Program-made: the position numbers and the translations under genes
The notes under the pieces: generated by a model
Told to the model about the DNA's origin: nothing
Databases searched by the model: none
The model's input: the letters and a program-made list of their open reading frames with translations, nothing else
In this document: positions 45,214 to 53,924 of the stretch, in pieces
Numbering within the stretch: position 1 is the stretch's first letter
Layout: each line of letters starts with the position of its first letter
Assembly (NCBI GenBank): GCA_947629865.1
Contig: CANRFJ010000013.1
Span: 1 to 64,000, forward strand
DNA: 64,000 bases
Direction of reading: 5' to 3'
Source of the DNA: an uncultured Lachnospiraceae bacterium
GTDB taxonomy: Bacteria > Bacillota > Clostridia > Lachnospirales > Lachnospiraceae

Positions 45214-46718
45214 GGGGTATCCTCCTCTCCGTGCTTTTCCTTTACAAGTCCCTTACGCAGTTCCACATAGCCCTCGCAGGACAGCAGCGCCATCAGGGGC
45301 AAGAACAGCACGATATAGCGTGAATTGCACTCCCACAGCGTCATGAGCAGAGCGATGCCGAGCATAGTCAGGCGGGCGGCAGACAGCGCCCCGCCCCTCT
45401 CCGTATTTCTGAGCGCCGCCAGGGCTCCGGCCACCATTCCGGCCACCATGACGCCGTAATATAAACTGAGGACGACCAGGAAAATCCCGTTTTTGTCCCC
45501 GTCCTGCCTCACAAGTTCCTCCAGCCAGCCGTCCGGATCGTGCTTTGCGCGCGACAGATATTCGCATCCGGCGAACGAGGGATCGCTCCATGTCCTGAAC
45601 TGCTTGTCAACAAAAAAGAATTTGAGATTTCCGGCCGCGCTCCTCGCCCTCAATCTCCTTTTTATCTCGCTCAGGTTCGCCCTCTGTTTCTCCTCATAGC
45701 TCGGAAAACTGCCTGTAAAATCTACGTCCTCCTGGTTATAACCCCCGTATTTCAGCGACATCATCACCCAGTGGCTCATGGGAAATTCGTTTTTGTCATA
45801 GTCCTCTGCGTCTATGGGAAGGAGCCGGTACAGCCCCGCGCCCAGCGCCGTCCTGCTGCCAAATGCGCAGAGAACGGCGATAAGAAGCCCTGCGACAAGC
45901 CCCTTCACCGCCGTGCGCCTCGATTCCAGGAGCATCGTGAGAAAAACGGCCAGGACAAAGATAAATACCGTCACTTTTAATTTCCATGCCACCCCGGCCA
46001 GCAGTCCAAACAGCGCCAGCAGGCAGAGCGGGCCCGCTCCTCCCGCCCCTTTTCTCCGGAGTACAAGCCACACATACAGCAATATCATAAGGAGCATCAT
46101 ACCCGAAGTGTCTGTGTAGGCATAGGGCGACCACATCCAGAGAGGGAAACAGAGCCAGAGAAACACACCGGCAAAAAACGCTTTCTTTTCGCCCCACAGC
46201 ATGACAGCTATGTGATGGAACAATCCAATCGAGACGAGCACCATCAGACATCCCATGGCGATTGTCAGGTGAAAAAACTGTGCAAAGCTGACAGAGGGAA
46301 CCGCCATATGAACCAGAGAGAACAGGCAGACAAGCACGCCGTACCAGAGCTGGTTATTCGGATAGCGTGCAAAATAAATCGCGTCCGCCTTTTCCCCCGT
46401 AAATACATACTCTGCCGCCGAGCGGATCAATTTGCCCCAGTCCCATGAGAGATCGTCTGCGCAGACGGAAAGGGCAAAAGCAAACATGAGAACGGCTCCC
46501 ACGACAAAGAGACACAGCCACATCGTCCGGTACGGCAGCCGGCCCACGCCGCGGGGACGGCTGCGCAGCACCCATACTATGACAGCCAAAAGAAACGGTA
46601 AAAGCAAAAGCGCCGGTAGAGCCCCGGACGCCATACTCACCAGGGCAATAACGGCGATTGCACACACAAACAGAACATACAGGACATCGACGGCCCTAAT
46701 CAGCAGGTTCTTCTTCAT
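45210..46718 (-). CDS. polytopic membrane glycosyltransferase (GT39/GT-C-like)
   Basis: Likely uses a polyprenyl-phosphate sugar on the outer membrane face. The 502 residues have about eleven to twelve hydrophobic segments; an acidic pair in the first outer loop (SVCADDLSWDWG) and FARYPNNQLWYG resemble GT-C enzymes of the PMT/ArnT type. The start is ATG 46716-46718, overlapping the upstream GT2 gene by 23 bp. Its donor could come from one of the DPM1-like GT2 enzymes. Confidence 0.7.
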   Translation of the reverse strand: MKKNLLIRAVDVLYVLFVCAIAVIALVSMASGALPALLLLPFLLAVIVWVLRSRPRGVGRLPYRTMWLCLFVVGAVLMFAFALSVCADDLSWDWGKLIRSAAEYVFTGEKADAIYFARYPNNQLWYGVLVCLFSLVHMAVPSVSFAQFFHLTIAMGCLMVLVSIGLFHHIAVMLWGEKKAFFAGVFLWLCFPLWMWSPYAYTDTSGMMLLMILLYVWLVLRRKGAGGAGPLCLLALFGLLAGVAWKLKVTVFIFVLAVFLTMLLESRRTAVKGLVAGLLIAVLCAFGSRTALGAGLYRLLPIDAEDYDKNEFPMSHWVMMSLKYGGYNQEDVDFTGSFPSYEEKQRANLSEIKRRLRARSAAGNLKFFFVDKQFRTWSDPSFAGCEYLSRAKHDPDGWLEELVRQDGDKNGIFLVVLSLYYGVMVAGMVAGALAALRNTERGGALSAARLTMLGIALLMTLWECNSRYIVLFLPLMALLSCEGYVELRKGLVKEKHGEEDTP

Positions 46719-48090
46719 ACTTCCAGTCCTCACGAACAATCTCATTCAACGCAATATCCACGTCTCTCTCGGCCACATGGATATAAAACCTCACCCTGTC
46801 CCAGTCGTCCGGCAGATCAATGGCAAATCTGGCATGATAATAACAGCGGACGCGCCTGCCCAGAATATACATATTCTTCCGGCTCCTATACTCCTTCGCC
46901 TCTATGCGCTGCCCATGGTACTCCACAAACAGCCCGTCGTCCGGTTTCATCGCATAAATCGGCGTGTAGAACGTCGCCTTCCACATGCCGTGGAAAGGAG
47001 AATCAGGCCTGTCTATTTTGGGATACAGGTTGACTCTGCGCTCCGACATCTTCGCCATCAGTTTTCTGTTATACATAAACAGGCAGTCGGAATCTGTGTA
47101 TACCCTGTCTGCGCGAACCGGCCTGTCCGCCCGAATCGAGAGCATCATGTCGATAATCGGCAGCGTCGTCGGCATCTGCAGAATAATATCCACGCTTATC
47201 TTTTTCAGAATTTTATGCAGGGCATGGCAAAAATCGTCCAGTTCCTGCTCTGTCAGCAGATTCTGAATCATATCCTGGCGGTCTTTGAACATGAACTGCC
47301 TCATGTGATAGACAATCAGAAACTGCACATACGGAATCACACGCAGTTTCTTCCTTCTGGAATATCTCATCAGACTGCCGTATCCCTCTTTGAGGAACGT
47401 CGTATATCTCTCCTTGCTCCTCCACGCCACATCCACGAGGGAAGACTCGTCCGCGCGCCTGCGGTAATAATAATATGCGCCGGGGAGCAGTCCGTACCGC
47501 CCCTCGTCAAGAATCACCTGGTTGATCGCCAGCGCGTCCTCCCAGAAATTCATTTTTTCATTGAAATGTATACGGCGGAATGCGGAGCCGCGCAAAAACG
47601 TACCGCCGATGTAATAGTGGGGATAGGTGTAATCCTTCCTTATATCCACCACTTCCCTGTCGCGGAACCGCCAATTGGTCTTGTGTTCTTTCTCCACTGC
47701 GTCAAAGACACGGATCTCCACCGTGGCCACATGAATGTCCGGATGCTCGTCAAAATAAGCGGTAACACGCTCAAATACATCCTCGCCGATCCTGTCATCC
47801 GAGTCAATAAAACTCACCACCACATCATCGCCCCACTGACGGCACTGTTCCACGCCGTAGTTGCGGAGCGCTGAAACGCCCTGATTCTGATCGAAATGCT
47901 TCAATATGATGTTGTCTGGATAGGCCTCCTGGTACTCCTGACAAATCGCCAGCGAACCATCTGTGCTGGCGTCGTCCAGAAGAAGCAGGCGCACGTTCTC
48001 CCTGAAAGGCAGTGTCTGGTTTACAATGCTGTCAATGGCTGCCCTCAAATACTGTTCGGTATTGTAAATTGGCATAATCACTGCTATCAT
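46696..48090 (-). CDS. GT2 glycosyltransferase with a C-terminal extension
   Basis: N-terminal GT-A domain (IAVIMPIYNTEQYLRAAIDS, LLLDDASTDGS, NQGVSALRNYG, FIDSDDR) followed by a roughly 220-residue C-terminal part that includes a beta-rich end (GMWKATFYTPIYAMKPDDG, YYHARFAIDLPDDWDRVRF). Similar extensions are found in teichoic-acid-locus GT2 proteins. The 464-residue gene follows tarJ by 6 bp, so it may act on the ribitol-phosphate polymer. Confidence 0.82.
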   Translation of the reverse strand: MIAVIMPIYNTEQYLRAAIDSIVNQTLPFRENVRLLLLDDASTDGSLAICQEYQEAYPDNIILKHFDQNQGVSALRNYGVEQCRQWGDDVVVSFIDSDDRIGEDVFERVTAYFDEHPDIHVATVEIRVFDAVEKEHKTNWRFRDREVVDIRKDYTYPHYYIGGTFLRGSAFRRIHFNEKMNFWEDALAINQVILDEGRYGLLPGAYYYYRRRADESSLVDVAWRSKERYTTFLKEGYGSLMRYSRRKKLRVIPYVQFLIVYHMRQFMFKDRQDMIQNLLTEQELDDFCHALHKILKKISVDIILQMPTTLPIIDMMLSIRADRPVRADRVYTDSDCLFMYNRKLMAKMSERRVNLYPKIDRPDSPFHGMWKATFYTPIYAMKPDDGLFVEYHGQRIEAKEYRSRKNMYILGRRVRCYYHARFAIDLPDDWDRVRFYIHVAERDVDIALNEIVREDWKYEEEPAD

Positions 48091-48096
48091 CTGCTA

Positions 48097-49122
48097 TCAC
48101 TTCTCCCAAAGCATAATCGTCTTACCAAAAGATTTCTGAATATCCATCTCAAATGCGCGTTTCATATCGCGAATCGAGCGAACCGGAATGACGGCTCCCA
48201 CTATATTGGACAGATAGTTGATAATTTCCGCGTGTTCCTCATAAAGAGAGATGGTTTTTTCAAAATCCGCCCGCCCGCTCCGGCTGCTCCCAAAAATACG
48301 CAGTCCTTTTTCCAGCACCATACGGGTGTTAATCGGCACCGGATACTCCGATACTCCCAGAATGGAAATCGTTCCCTCCGGTCGTATATAATCGATAATC
48401 TGGTCTATCGCCTTGCCGGAACCGGCTCCCCCCACGCACTCAAACGCATGGTCGAGCTTCAGCCCGTCCGGAATGTGGCTGACCGTATATGTTCCATCGG
48501 CAAATGTAAAATCCGATAGTTTGTCCCTGTTGATGCCAAATATATACAGGTTTGTCTCTGGAAACATCATGCGGAACAAAAGCGCCGTGATATATCCCAG
48601 ATTGCCGTCGCCCCATATGCCCACCGTATCCCTTCTGCCATGGGCAATACCGTCAAAACGCCGGATTGCATGGACGCTCACGCTGACGATCTCCGTAAAG
48701 GCGGCCACTTCCTTATCAATTCCGTCCGGCAGACGGAGCAGACGATCCTGGCGTATCTGCACATACTCCTGCATAAAGCCGTTGAAGCCGCTGGCCCGAA
48801 ACTTGCTTGAGCGGAGGTAGTTCTCCGCAATGTAGTCGTCCTGTTCACAGGGCGTATTGGGAATCATAACCACCTCGTCTCCGGCCTTGAACTCGCCGGA
48901 CGGATCGCGCAGGACAACTCCAATCGCCTCATGGATCAGCGCCATCGGCAGCTTCTCCTGTAACACATGGGCCTCGCGCAGGCCCTGGTAGTAACGCTGG
49001 TCTGCATTACAGATGGACAGGTGCGTCGGCCTGACAATGGCGTCTGTGCCCTGGAGTCCTATATTTTCATATGCCACCTCAAATCTTCGGGGCGCCACTA
49101 ACTGATAAACCGTATTCAGCAT
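48097..49122 (-). CDS. tarJ: ribulose-5-phosphate reductase TarJ
   Basis: Zinc-type medium-chain dehydrogenase; TarJ reduces D-ribulose 5-phosphate to D-ribitol 5-phosphate with NADPH. The 341 residues show LSICNADQRYYQG, LIHEAIGVV with the zinc-ligand His-Glu, VVMIPNTPC, and the NAD(P) motif VGIWGDGNLGYI. It lies 6 bp downstream of tarI, the standard pair. In this locus it should supply CDP-ribitol for phosphoribitol linkage. Confidence 0.9.
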   Translation of the reverse strand: MLNTVYQLVAPRRFEVAYENIGLQGTDAIVRPTHLSICNADQRYYQGLREAHVLQEKLPMALIHEAIGVVLRDPSGEFKAGDEVVMIPNTPCEQDDYIAENYLRSSKFRASGFNGFMQEYVQIRQDRLLRLPDGIDKEVAAFTEIVSVSVHAIRRFDGIAHGRRDTVGIWGDGNLGYITALLFRMMFPETNLYIFGINRDKLSDFTFADGTYTVSHIPDGLKLDHAFECVGGAGSGKAIDQIIDYIRPEGTISILGVSEYPVPINTRMVLEKGLRIFGSSRSGRADFEKTISLYEEHAEIINYLSNIVGAVIPVRSIRDMKRAFEMDIQKSFGKTIMLWEK

Positions 49123-49128
49123 CTGCTT

Positions 49129-49842
49129 CTACTCCTCTTGTTCTGTCTGGATCAGCGTCTCCGCCACCCGCAGATCATACGGATATGTGATCTTGATGTT
49201 GGAGACTTCCCCCTCGACAATATGAACTTCTTCTCCCTTCATCACAAAAATCTTGGCGGCATCTGTCAAAATCTCTTTTTCCTCATCCGTCAGCGATTCG
49301 TACAGCGCCTTCAATTTTCTGAGCCGGAATGTCTGCGGCGTCTGCCCCTGATACATTCTGCTGCGCTCCGGCACCTCCGAGATCACCTGCCCGTCTTCGC
49401 TCCGGACAATGGTGTCCGTGGAGGGCACCGCCGTGTCGCAGGCGCCGTATCTGCGGGCGTATTCTATATTCTGCTCGATCATGCGATGCGTCACAAAGGG
49501 GCGGACCGAATCATGTGTCAGAATGATGGTATCGTCGTCCACCTCATAGTTTTCTTCAATATAGCGGATTGAATTCATAATTGTCTCATTTCTTGTGTCT
49601 CCGCCCGCGATTACCGCAATGCGATCTGTCTCGCCAATATATTTCTTTATCAGATTTCTGGTATGGCTGATCCACTGTTCCGGACACAGCACCAATATCT
49701 TTTCAAACTTCTCGTTGATGTAAAACTTCTCAATCGTGTGGATAATAATTGGCCGGTCTGCAATATTGAGGTACTGCTTGGGCTTCTCGATATTGCCCAT
49801 CCTGCTGCCCACACCGCCGGCCAGCAACACTCCAAATACCAT
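49129..49842 (-). CDS. tarI: ribitol-5-phosphate cytidylyltransferase TarI
   Basis: IspD-like cytidylyltransferase forming CDP-ribitol from CTP and ribitol 5-phosphate. The 237 residues have FGVLLAGGVGSRMG, KPKQYLNI, HDSVRPFVT and the C-terminal IKITYPYDLRVAE. IspD itself is close in sequence, but adjacency to tarJ and the surface locus favours TarI. The start is ATG 49840-49842 after AAAGGTGG. It has its own promoter and an 18-bp perfect palindrome upstream, so the module can be controlled separately. Confidence 0.9.
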   Translation of the reverse strand: MVFGVLLAGGVGSRMGNIEKPKQYLNIADRPIIIHTIEKFYINEKFEKILVLCPEQWISHTRNLIKKYIGETDRIAVIAGGDTRNETIMNSIRYIEENYEVDDDTIILTHDSVRPFVTHRMIEQNIEYARRYGACDTAVPSTDTIVRSEDGQVISEVPERSRMYQGQTPQTFRLRKLKALYESLTDEEKEILTDAAKIFVMKGEEVHIVEGEVSNIKITYPYDLRVAETLIQTEQEE

Positions 49843-49875
49843 GATATTCCACCTTTCTGACAAATATGCTTATCT

Positions 49876-49904
49876 ATTTTACCATATTATCCGCCTGTTT
49901 TCAA
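49876..49904 (-). promoter_or_regulatory. internal promoter of the tarIJ unit
   Basis: Minus-strand TTGAAA (49899-49904) and TAAAAT (49876-49881), 17-bp spacing, in the 92-bp gap before tarI. Confidence 0.65.
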
Positions 49905-49911
49905 CTCCCAC

Positions 49912-49929
49912 CGGCAAATATATTTGCCG
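49912..49929. promoter_or_regulatory. 18-bp perfect palindrome upstream of tarI
   Basis: CGGCAAATATATTTGCCG has perfect 9-bp arms and ends seven bases upstream of the tarI -35 element. On the + strand it is followed by six T residues, but no + gene ends here; on the minus strand there is no T-tract. A regulator-binding operator is a reasonable guess. Confidence 0.45.
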
Positions 49930-49934
49930 TTTTT

Positions 49935-50966
49935 TCACACATGCCCCAACAGGCTCTCCACTGTCTCATAGGGCGACTGCGGATTTTCATATGCCATGTC
50001 CCTGCAGAATCTCTCCTGTTCCGCTGAGCACTCTCCGGCAAGCGGCAGCTCTGGCAGCCTGTCCACGCTGTTTAAGAACATAGACGGATAGTCCGCCGCC
50101 ATATACTTTTCAAAGGAATTATCATTATATCCGCAGGCCCACACCGGTTTTTTGCGGGCCGCATAGCTTGCCGCAAAGCGCCCGTTATTCGTTATGAGAA
50201 TATCCGTGGCGTACAGCATATCCTGCACCGGCAGGACGCGGTTTATATACCCAAAACGGTTCCGGTAGCGGCTGGAAAGGGAAAAAGAGCGCTCCATCAG
50301 AAGTTCGCTGTTTGTGAACAGAAAGCAGTCCCCCTCCCACTGCCGGAACAGTTCCCGCAGAGAAAATTCCTCCCAGTCCCTGCGCTTTTTTTCCTCGTCG
50401 CCATAGACGAGCACCGACACAAGTTTCTTCCCTCTCGCCTCCGGAAAATAGCCGTATATCTTCTTCTCCACCTGACGGCGCCGCTCCCCCTGAAGGAGAT
50501 CCCACGCAAACGGAAGGGCCGCCGGTATGAGCGTCTGATCCTCCCGTATGCGGTAGGACTGCCTGAGCAGGCGCTCGGAAAACGGGGAGCCGGTCAGCAC
50601 ATAGTCAAAGGCCGCCAGCGTATTGCGGCTCCGCTGTCTGCCCGATTCAAGCGTCCGCATATTTTTGTACTGATAATCATAGGGAACAAAGAGCAGAATC
50701 CGCTTTCCCTCCCCCAGCAGACGCCTCATTCTGGCCTCCAGCGACGCATCGAGGCAGATCGCATTGGTCATCCCCTCGCAGAAGCCCCTCTTGGCTCTGT
50801 GGAACCCATATGCCGCCATCGGATTGGAACTGGTCTCGTCATTCAGGTAAAAACGAAATTCCGGATACCGCTCCGGATTCTTCGACAGATAGGACTTTAT
50901 CAGCGCCAGGTCAATGCCCAGGCCGCGCCCGCGCGTACTCAGAAACGTGATCGTCTCTCCGCTCAT
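49935..50966 (-). CDS. divergent TagB/TagF-like (CDP-alditol phosphotransferase-type) protein
   Basis: Assignment is tentative. The 343 residues look like a GT-B protein: GRGLGIDLALIKSYL, PYDYQYKNMRTLESG, a late YATDILITNNGRFAASYAARKKPVW where TagF proteins have a TDYSSVxFE motif, and FEKYMAADYP. The TDYSS Asp-Tyr is replaced by TNNGR, so it may be a non-canonical or altered-specificity member. Its ATG overlaps the stop of the GT2-TagF gene by 4 bp, so it acts with it. Confidence 0.5.
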   Translation of the reverse strand: MSGETITFLSTRGRGLGIDLALIKSYLSKNPERYPEFRFYLNDETSSNPMAAYGFHRAKRGFCEGMTNAICLDASLEARMRRLLGEGKRILLFVPYDYQYKNMRTLESGRQRSRNTLAAFDYVLTGSPFSERLLRQSYRIREDQTLIPAALPFAWDLLQGERRRQVEKKIYGYFPEARGKKLVSVLVYGDEEKKRRDWEEFSLRELFRQWEGDCFLFTNSELLMERSFSLSSRYRNRFGYINRVLPVQDMLYATDILITNNGRFAASYAARKKPVWACGYNDNSFEKYMAADYPSMFLNSVDRLPELPLAGECSAEQERFCRDMAYENPQSPYETVESLLGHV

Positions 50967-53797
50967 TTCTCGTTCCCCCCTTCCATGTAATCGTGTATGA
51001 TGCCCGCGATTCTCTCGCAGCTGTGCCCGTCACAGGCCGACATGTATTTCTCGATGAACTTCTCATAGCGTTCCGTCAGCACATGCTTATCCAGCGAGGT
51101 CAGATACCCTGTCAGGTCGCGCTGGTTCTCGTATACGTCTCCCGGCAGGTCGTCCGGATAATTGAGATAAAAGCCTCTGTTATAATTTAACAGGTCATAG
51201 CAGAAAAAGGCAATCGGCTTGCGCAGCAGCGCATATTCAAAGATCACCGACGAGTAGTCCGTCAGGAGCATATCCGACACATGCATCATGTCGTTGGTCG
51301 AAAAATCGCGGATGACACAGATATTGTCAAATTCCTGCTCCACAATCTTATTTTTCATCACAGGGTGCGGGCAGACGACAAACATCTGATCCGGCAGCAG
51401 GTCGCGGGAAAGTTTTTCAAAATCCAGATCCGGCTCAAATACCGTGCGGTCGTCCCCGATATCGCGGAATGTGGGCGCATATAAGATGACATATTTCCCT
51501 CTGAACTCCGGATGTGCCCGATACACCTTTTCCTTTGTATCCGCGATGAATCCCTCGTCAAAAAATATATCCGTACGAGGACAGCCGAGAGCCTTTATGC
51601 GGTGCACGTCCAGATCGAAGGCGTCCGCATAGATTCCCCGAATCCTGTTGCTGCTGACAGTCACCATACTGTACTGCGCGTGAGTCGCCCGATCGGCCGG
51701 AAGCGACATGTTCGTGCCCCTCTGCCCAAATTTCTTAAAGGCGCCGCAGGCGTGCCACAGCTGCACGACGCGCTGGTTCTGCCGCAGCTGGAAATGCCGC
51801 AGATAGCGGTCGTAGTCGTCCGTCACGATGACTTTGCTGACAATGGTGAGATAGTACATTCTGAGCTTGGTAAATACATTGTGCGGCAACATTTTGGCCG
51901 CCACCACTTTTTTACAGCGTATATGCGGGTACAGCGCCCTGGCATTGCCCTCCAGTTCGCCGTCCCTCCGGATTGTATAAAAGAGCACCTGATCCTTCAC
52001 GCGGAAGAAGCGCCGCATAAAACTCACAATCTTGCGGAATAACACCTGATAGACCTTCTGATCCTGGAAGCGGAGCAGCTTGGGCAGGATCTCGTTCAAA
52101 TCCGGCGACAGCTCCGGACTGTCCAGCCCGACTTCTCTGTCCAGCAGATAATCCCGCATCATCGGGATACTGTCCTCCGTCCCCACATAATCGACGTATG
52201 TATCTTCTTCGTCCTCGTAAAAGACAATCCCGTCGTTCATAAACGCATAATATCCGTACCGGTGAAACTCTGGAAGACGGGACAGGAGGCTCTTTTTTCC
52301 GTCCATTTTCCGCCCCGTCAGAAACTCTGTGCGAAAGAATTTGTTGGCCAGCGTATAATCCATCTTCATCTTTTCGTTATAGGAATAACCGGCCTTGATG
52401 GAGTTGAGGGCAATCGTGTCAAACAGCACGGCCTGCATATCCCCGAAATTCCGGTGATATATCAGTTCCACCAGAAAGTCAGCCGGTGATTTGATAAAGT
52501 TTTTGAGCGCATATTTGAAGGCATTGTTGGCATAGGAAACCTTATCGTCCGCAAAAGTGATATACGGGGTATTCGCCTCCTCCAGCGCCCGGAAGTACAA
52601 TTCGTCGCAGTCGGAGACATCCAGGTAGAACATATTGTTCTGCCCGTATCCGCTCTCCTCCACTATCGGGCGGCAGCTCTCCGGCATCACGATGCAAAGC
52701 CCCACGAGGTTCTGCAGCGTCAGGCTCTGTAGCACGTGCAGAAATTCCTTCCTTCGCTCCGGCACGCCGTACAGCGCCACGGTAAACCACGCCTGCCGCA
52801 GCATATCATCGTCCTCCACGGCGAGGCGGGAGAGGGCAAATTCCGGATGGGCGTCCGCCAGCATGGACAGATCCCGCATGTCAAGCGCCGCCAGTTTGTC
52901 GTTCATCTCGCGGACAAGATGCGCCACCGTGTCCTTCTCCAATGTCCAGAATTTGGCGTAAAACTGATCCAGGAGTATCTGCAGCTCCTTGCGGTTAATC
53001 TCATTCAGATACTTGTGTATGCTGTCCTCGTGATCCTTCACTTCCTCTATGGAGCCATACTGCGGATAGTCGTTCCGGATACTCTCCTCCGCCGCCTCCG
53101 TAATCAGGCGGTGCGCCTCGATATAGTCGCGTATCTTCCAGGAGGAGACGGATGCCGTGATGGATTCCGCCTTCCCGTCGAACATACGGCGGTAGTGGAA
53201 AATCACTTTGTCCAGTCCCGTAATGCGGCTGCACCGGTATACATACCGCATCAGAAACGCCCCGTCCTCCGAATAGGAAATCGGAGGCAGGCGCAGATTA
53301 TACTTCTCAATGATCGAGCGCCGGAACAGTTTATTGCACAGGGAAAATGTCCACAAAATCTGCGGATCATATTTATCGATCTTTTTCATTTCCACCAGAT
53401 CATTAATCCCATTCACGGGAAATGTCTTAAAACGGTTGAATATATCATATTTGGCGATGACAAGGTCGGCGCGCCGTGTTCTGGCGCACTCATACAGCTC
53501 CTCCAGGGCGTCTAACTCCAGTAGATCGTCTGCGTCAAAGAAATAGACGAACTCCCCCTTAGCGACGTCCAGTCCCGCATTGCGCGCGGAAGAAGGGCCG
53601 CCATTTTCCTTGTCAATGACCGTCATATTGTCAAAACGTTTTTCATATTCGCGGAGGATTCCGAGCGTCCCGTCGGTAGAGCCGTCGTTCACCGCAATTA
53701 TCTCATAGTCGTCCAGCGTCTGCCCGCCAATGCTCTCCAGTGTCTCCGTCACATATTTCTCCGCATTATAGGCAGCCACGATTACCGAAACCTTCAT
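50963..53797 (-). CDS. GT2 fused to CDP-glycerol/ribitol phosphotransferase (TagF/TarL type)
   Basis: Bifunctional poly-alditol-phosphate enzyme. Residues 1-230: GT2 domain (KVSVIVAAYNAEKYVTETLE, AVNDGSTDGT, GGPSSARNAG, FDADDL). Middle: about 350 residues of alpha/beta linker, itself like a degenerate second GT2. From about residue 620: the TagF domain with VVQLWHACGAFKKFG, GCPRTDIFF, ILYAPTFRD, VCPHPV and LLTDYSSVIFEYALLRKPI. The start is ATG 53795-53797, behind GAGGAG; the 66-base longer version has an unlikely leader. 944 residues. Likely adds ribitol- or glycerol-phosphate to a sugar chain. Confidence 0.88.
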   Translation of the reverse strand: MKVSVIVAAYNAEKYVTETLESIGGQTLDDYEIIAVNDGSTDGTLGILREYEKRFDNMTVIDKENGGPSSARNAGLDVAKGEFVYFFDADDLLELDALEELYECARTRRADLVIAKYDIFNRFKTFPVNGINDLVEMKKIDKYDPQILWTFSLCNKLFRRSIIEKYNLRLPPISYSEDGAFLMRYVYRCSRITGLDKVIFHYRRMFDGKAESITASVSSWKIRDYIEAHRLITEAAEESIRNDYPQYGSIEEVKDHEDSIHKYLNEINRKELQILLDQFYAKFWTLEKDTVAHLVREMNDKLAALDMRDLSMLADAHPEFALSRLAVEDDDMLRQAWFTVALYGVPERRKEFLHVLQSLTLQNLVGLCIVMPESCRPIVEESGYGQNNMFYLDVSDCDELYFRALEEANTPYITFADDKVSYANNAFKYALKNFIKSPADFLVELIYHRNFGDMQAVLFDTIALNSIKAGYSYNEKMKMDYTLANKFFRTEFLTGRKMDGKKSLLSRLPEFHRYGYYAFMNDGIVFYEDEEDTYVDYVGTEDSIPMMRDYLLDREVGLDSPELSPDLNEILPKLLRFQDQKVYQVLFRKIVSFMRRFFRVKDQVLFYTIRRDGELEGNARALYPHIRCKKVVAAKMLPHNVFTKLRMYYLTIVSKVIVTDDYDRYLRHFQLRQNQRVVQLWHACGAFKKFGQRGTNMSLPADRATHAQYSMVTVSSNRIRGIYADAFDLDVHRIKALGCPRTDIFFDEGFIADTKEKVYRAHPEFRGKYVILYAPTFRDIGDDRTVFEPDLDFEKLSRDLLPDQMFVVCPHPVMKNKIVEQEFDNICVIRDFSTNDMMHVSDMLLTDYSSVIFEYALLRKPIAFFCYDLLNYNRGFYLNYPDDLPGDVYENQRDLTGYLTSLDKHVLTERYEKFIEKYMSACDGHSCERIAGIIHDYMEGGNEK

Positions 53798-53875
53798 TCC
53801 TTTTCTCCTCTCCCATGCACCTCTCTCACAGTGGGCACTGGCTTCTCTCTGCTCTCCGAACACAGAACCGCCATT

Positions 53876-53903
53876 ATTTTATCCTACATGGCAATTCCAT
53901 CAA
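53876..53903 (-). promoter_or_regulatory. possible promoter of the GT2-TagF gene
   Basis: Minus-strand TTGATG (53898-53903) and TAAAAT (53876-53881), 16-bp spacing, in the 127-bp gap after the Wzy-like gene. Confidence 0.4.
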
Positions 53904-53924
53904 AAGTATGGCAGTCCCGCATTT

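Noticed and set aside
49129-49842. IspD (isoprenoid) cytidylyltransferase
   Set aside because: Sequence alone is ambiguous, but direct linkage with tarJ inside a surface polymer operon supports TarI.
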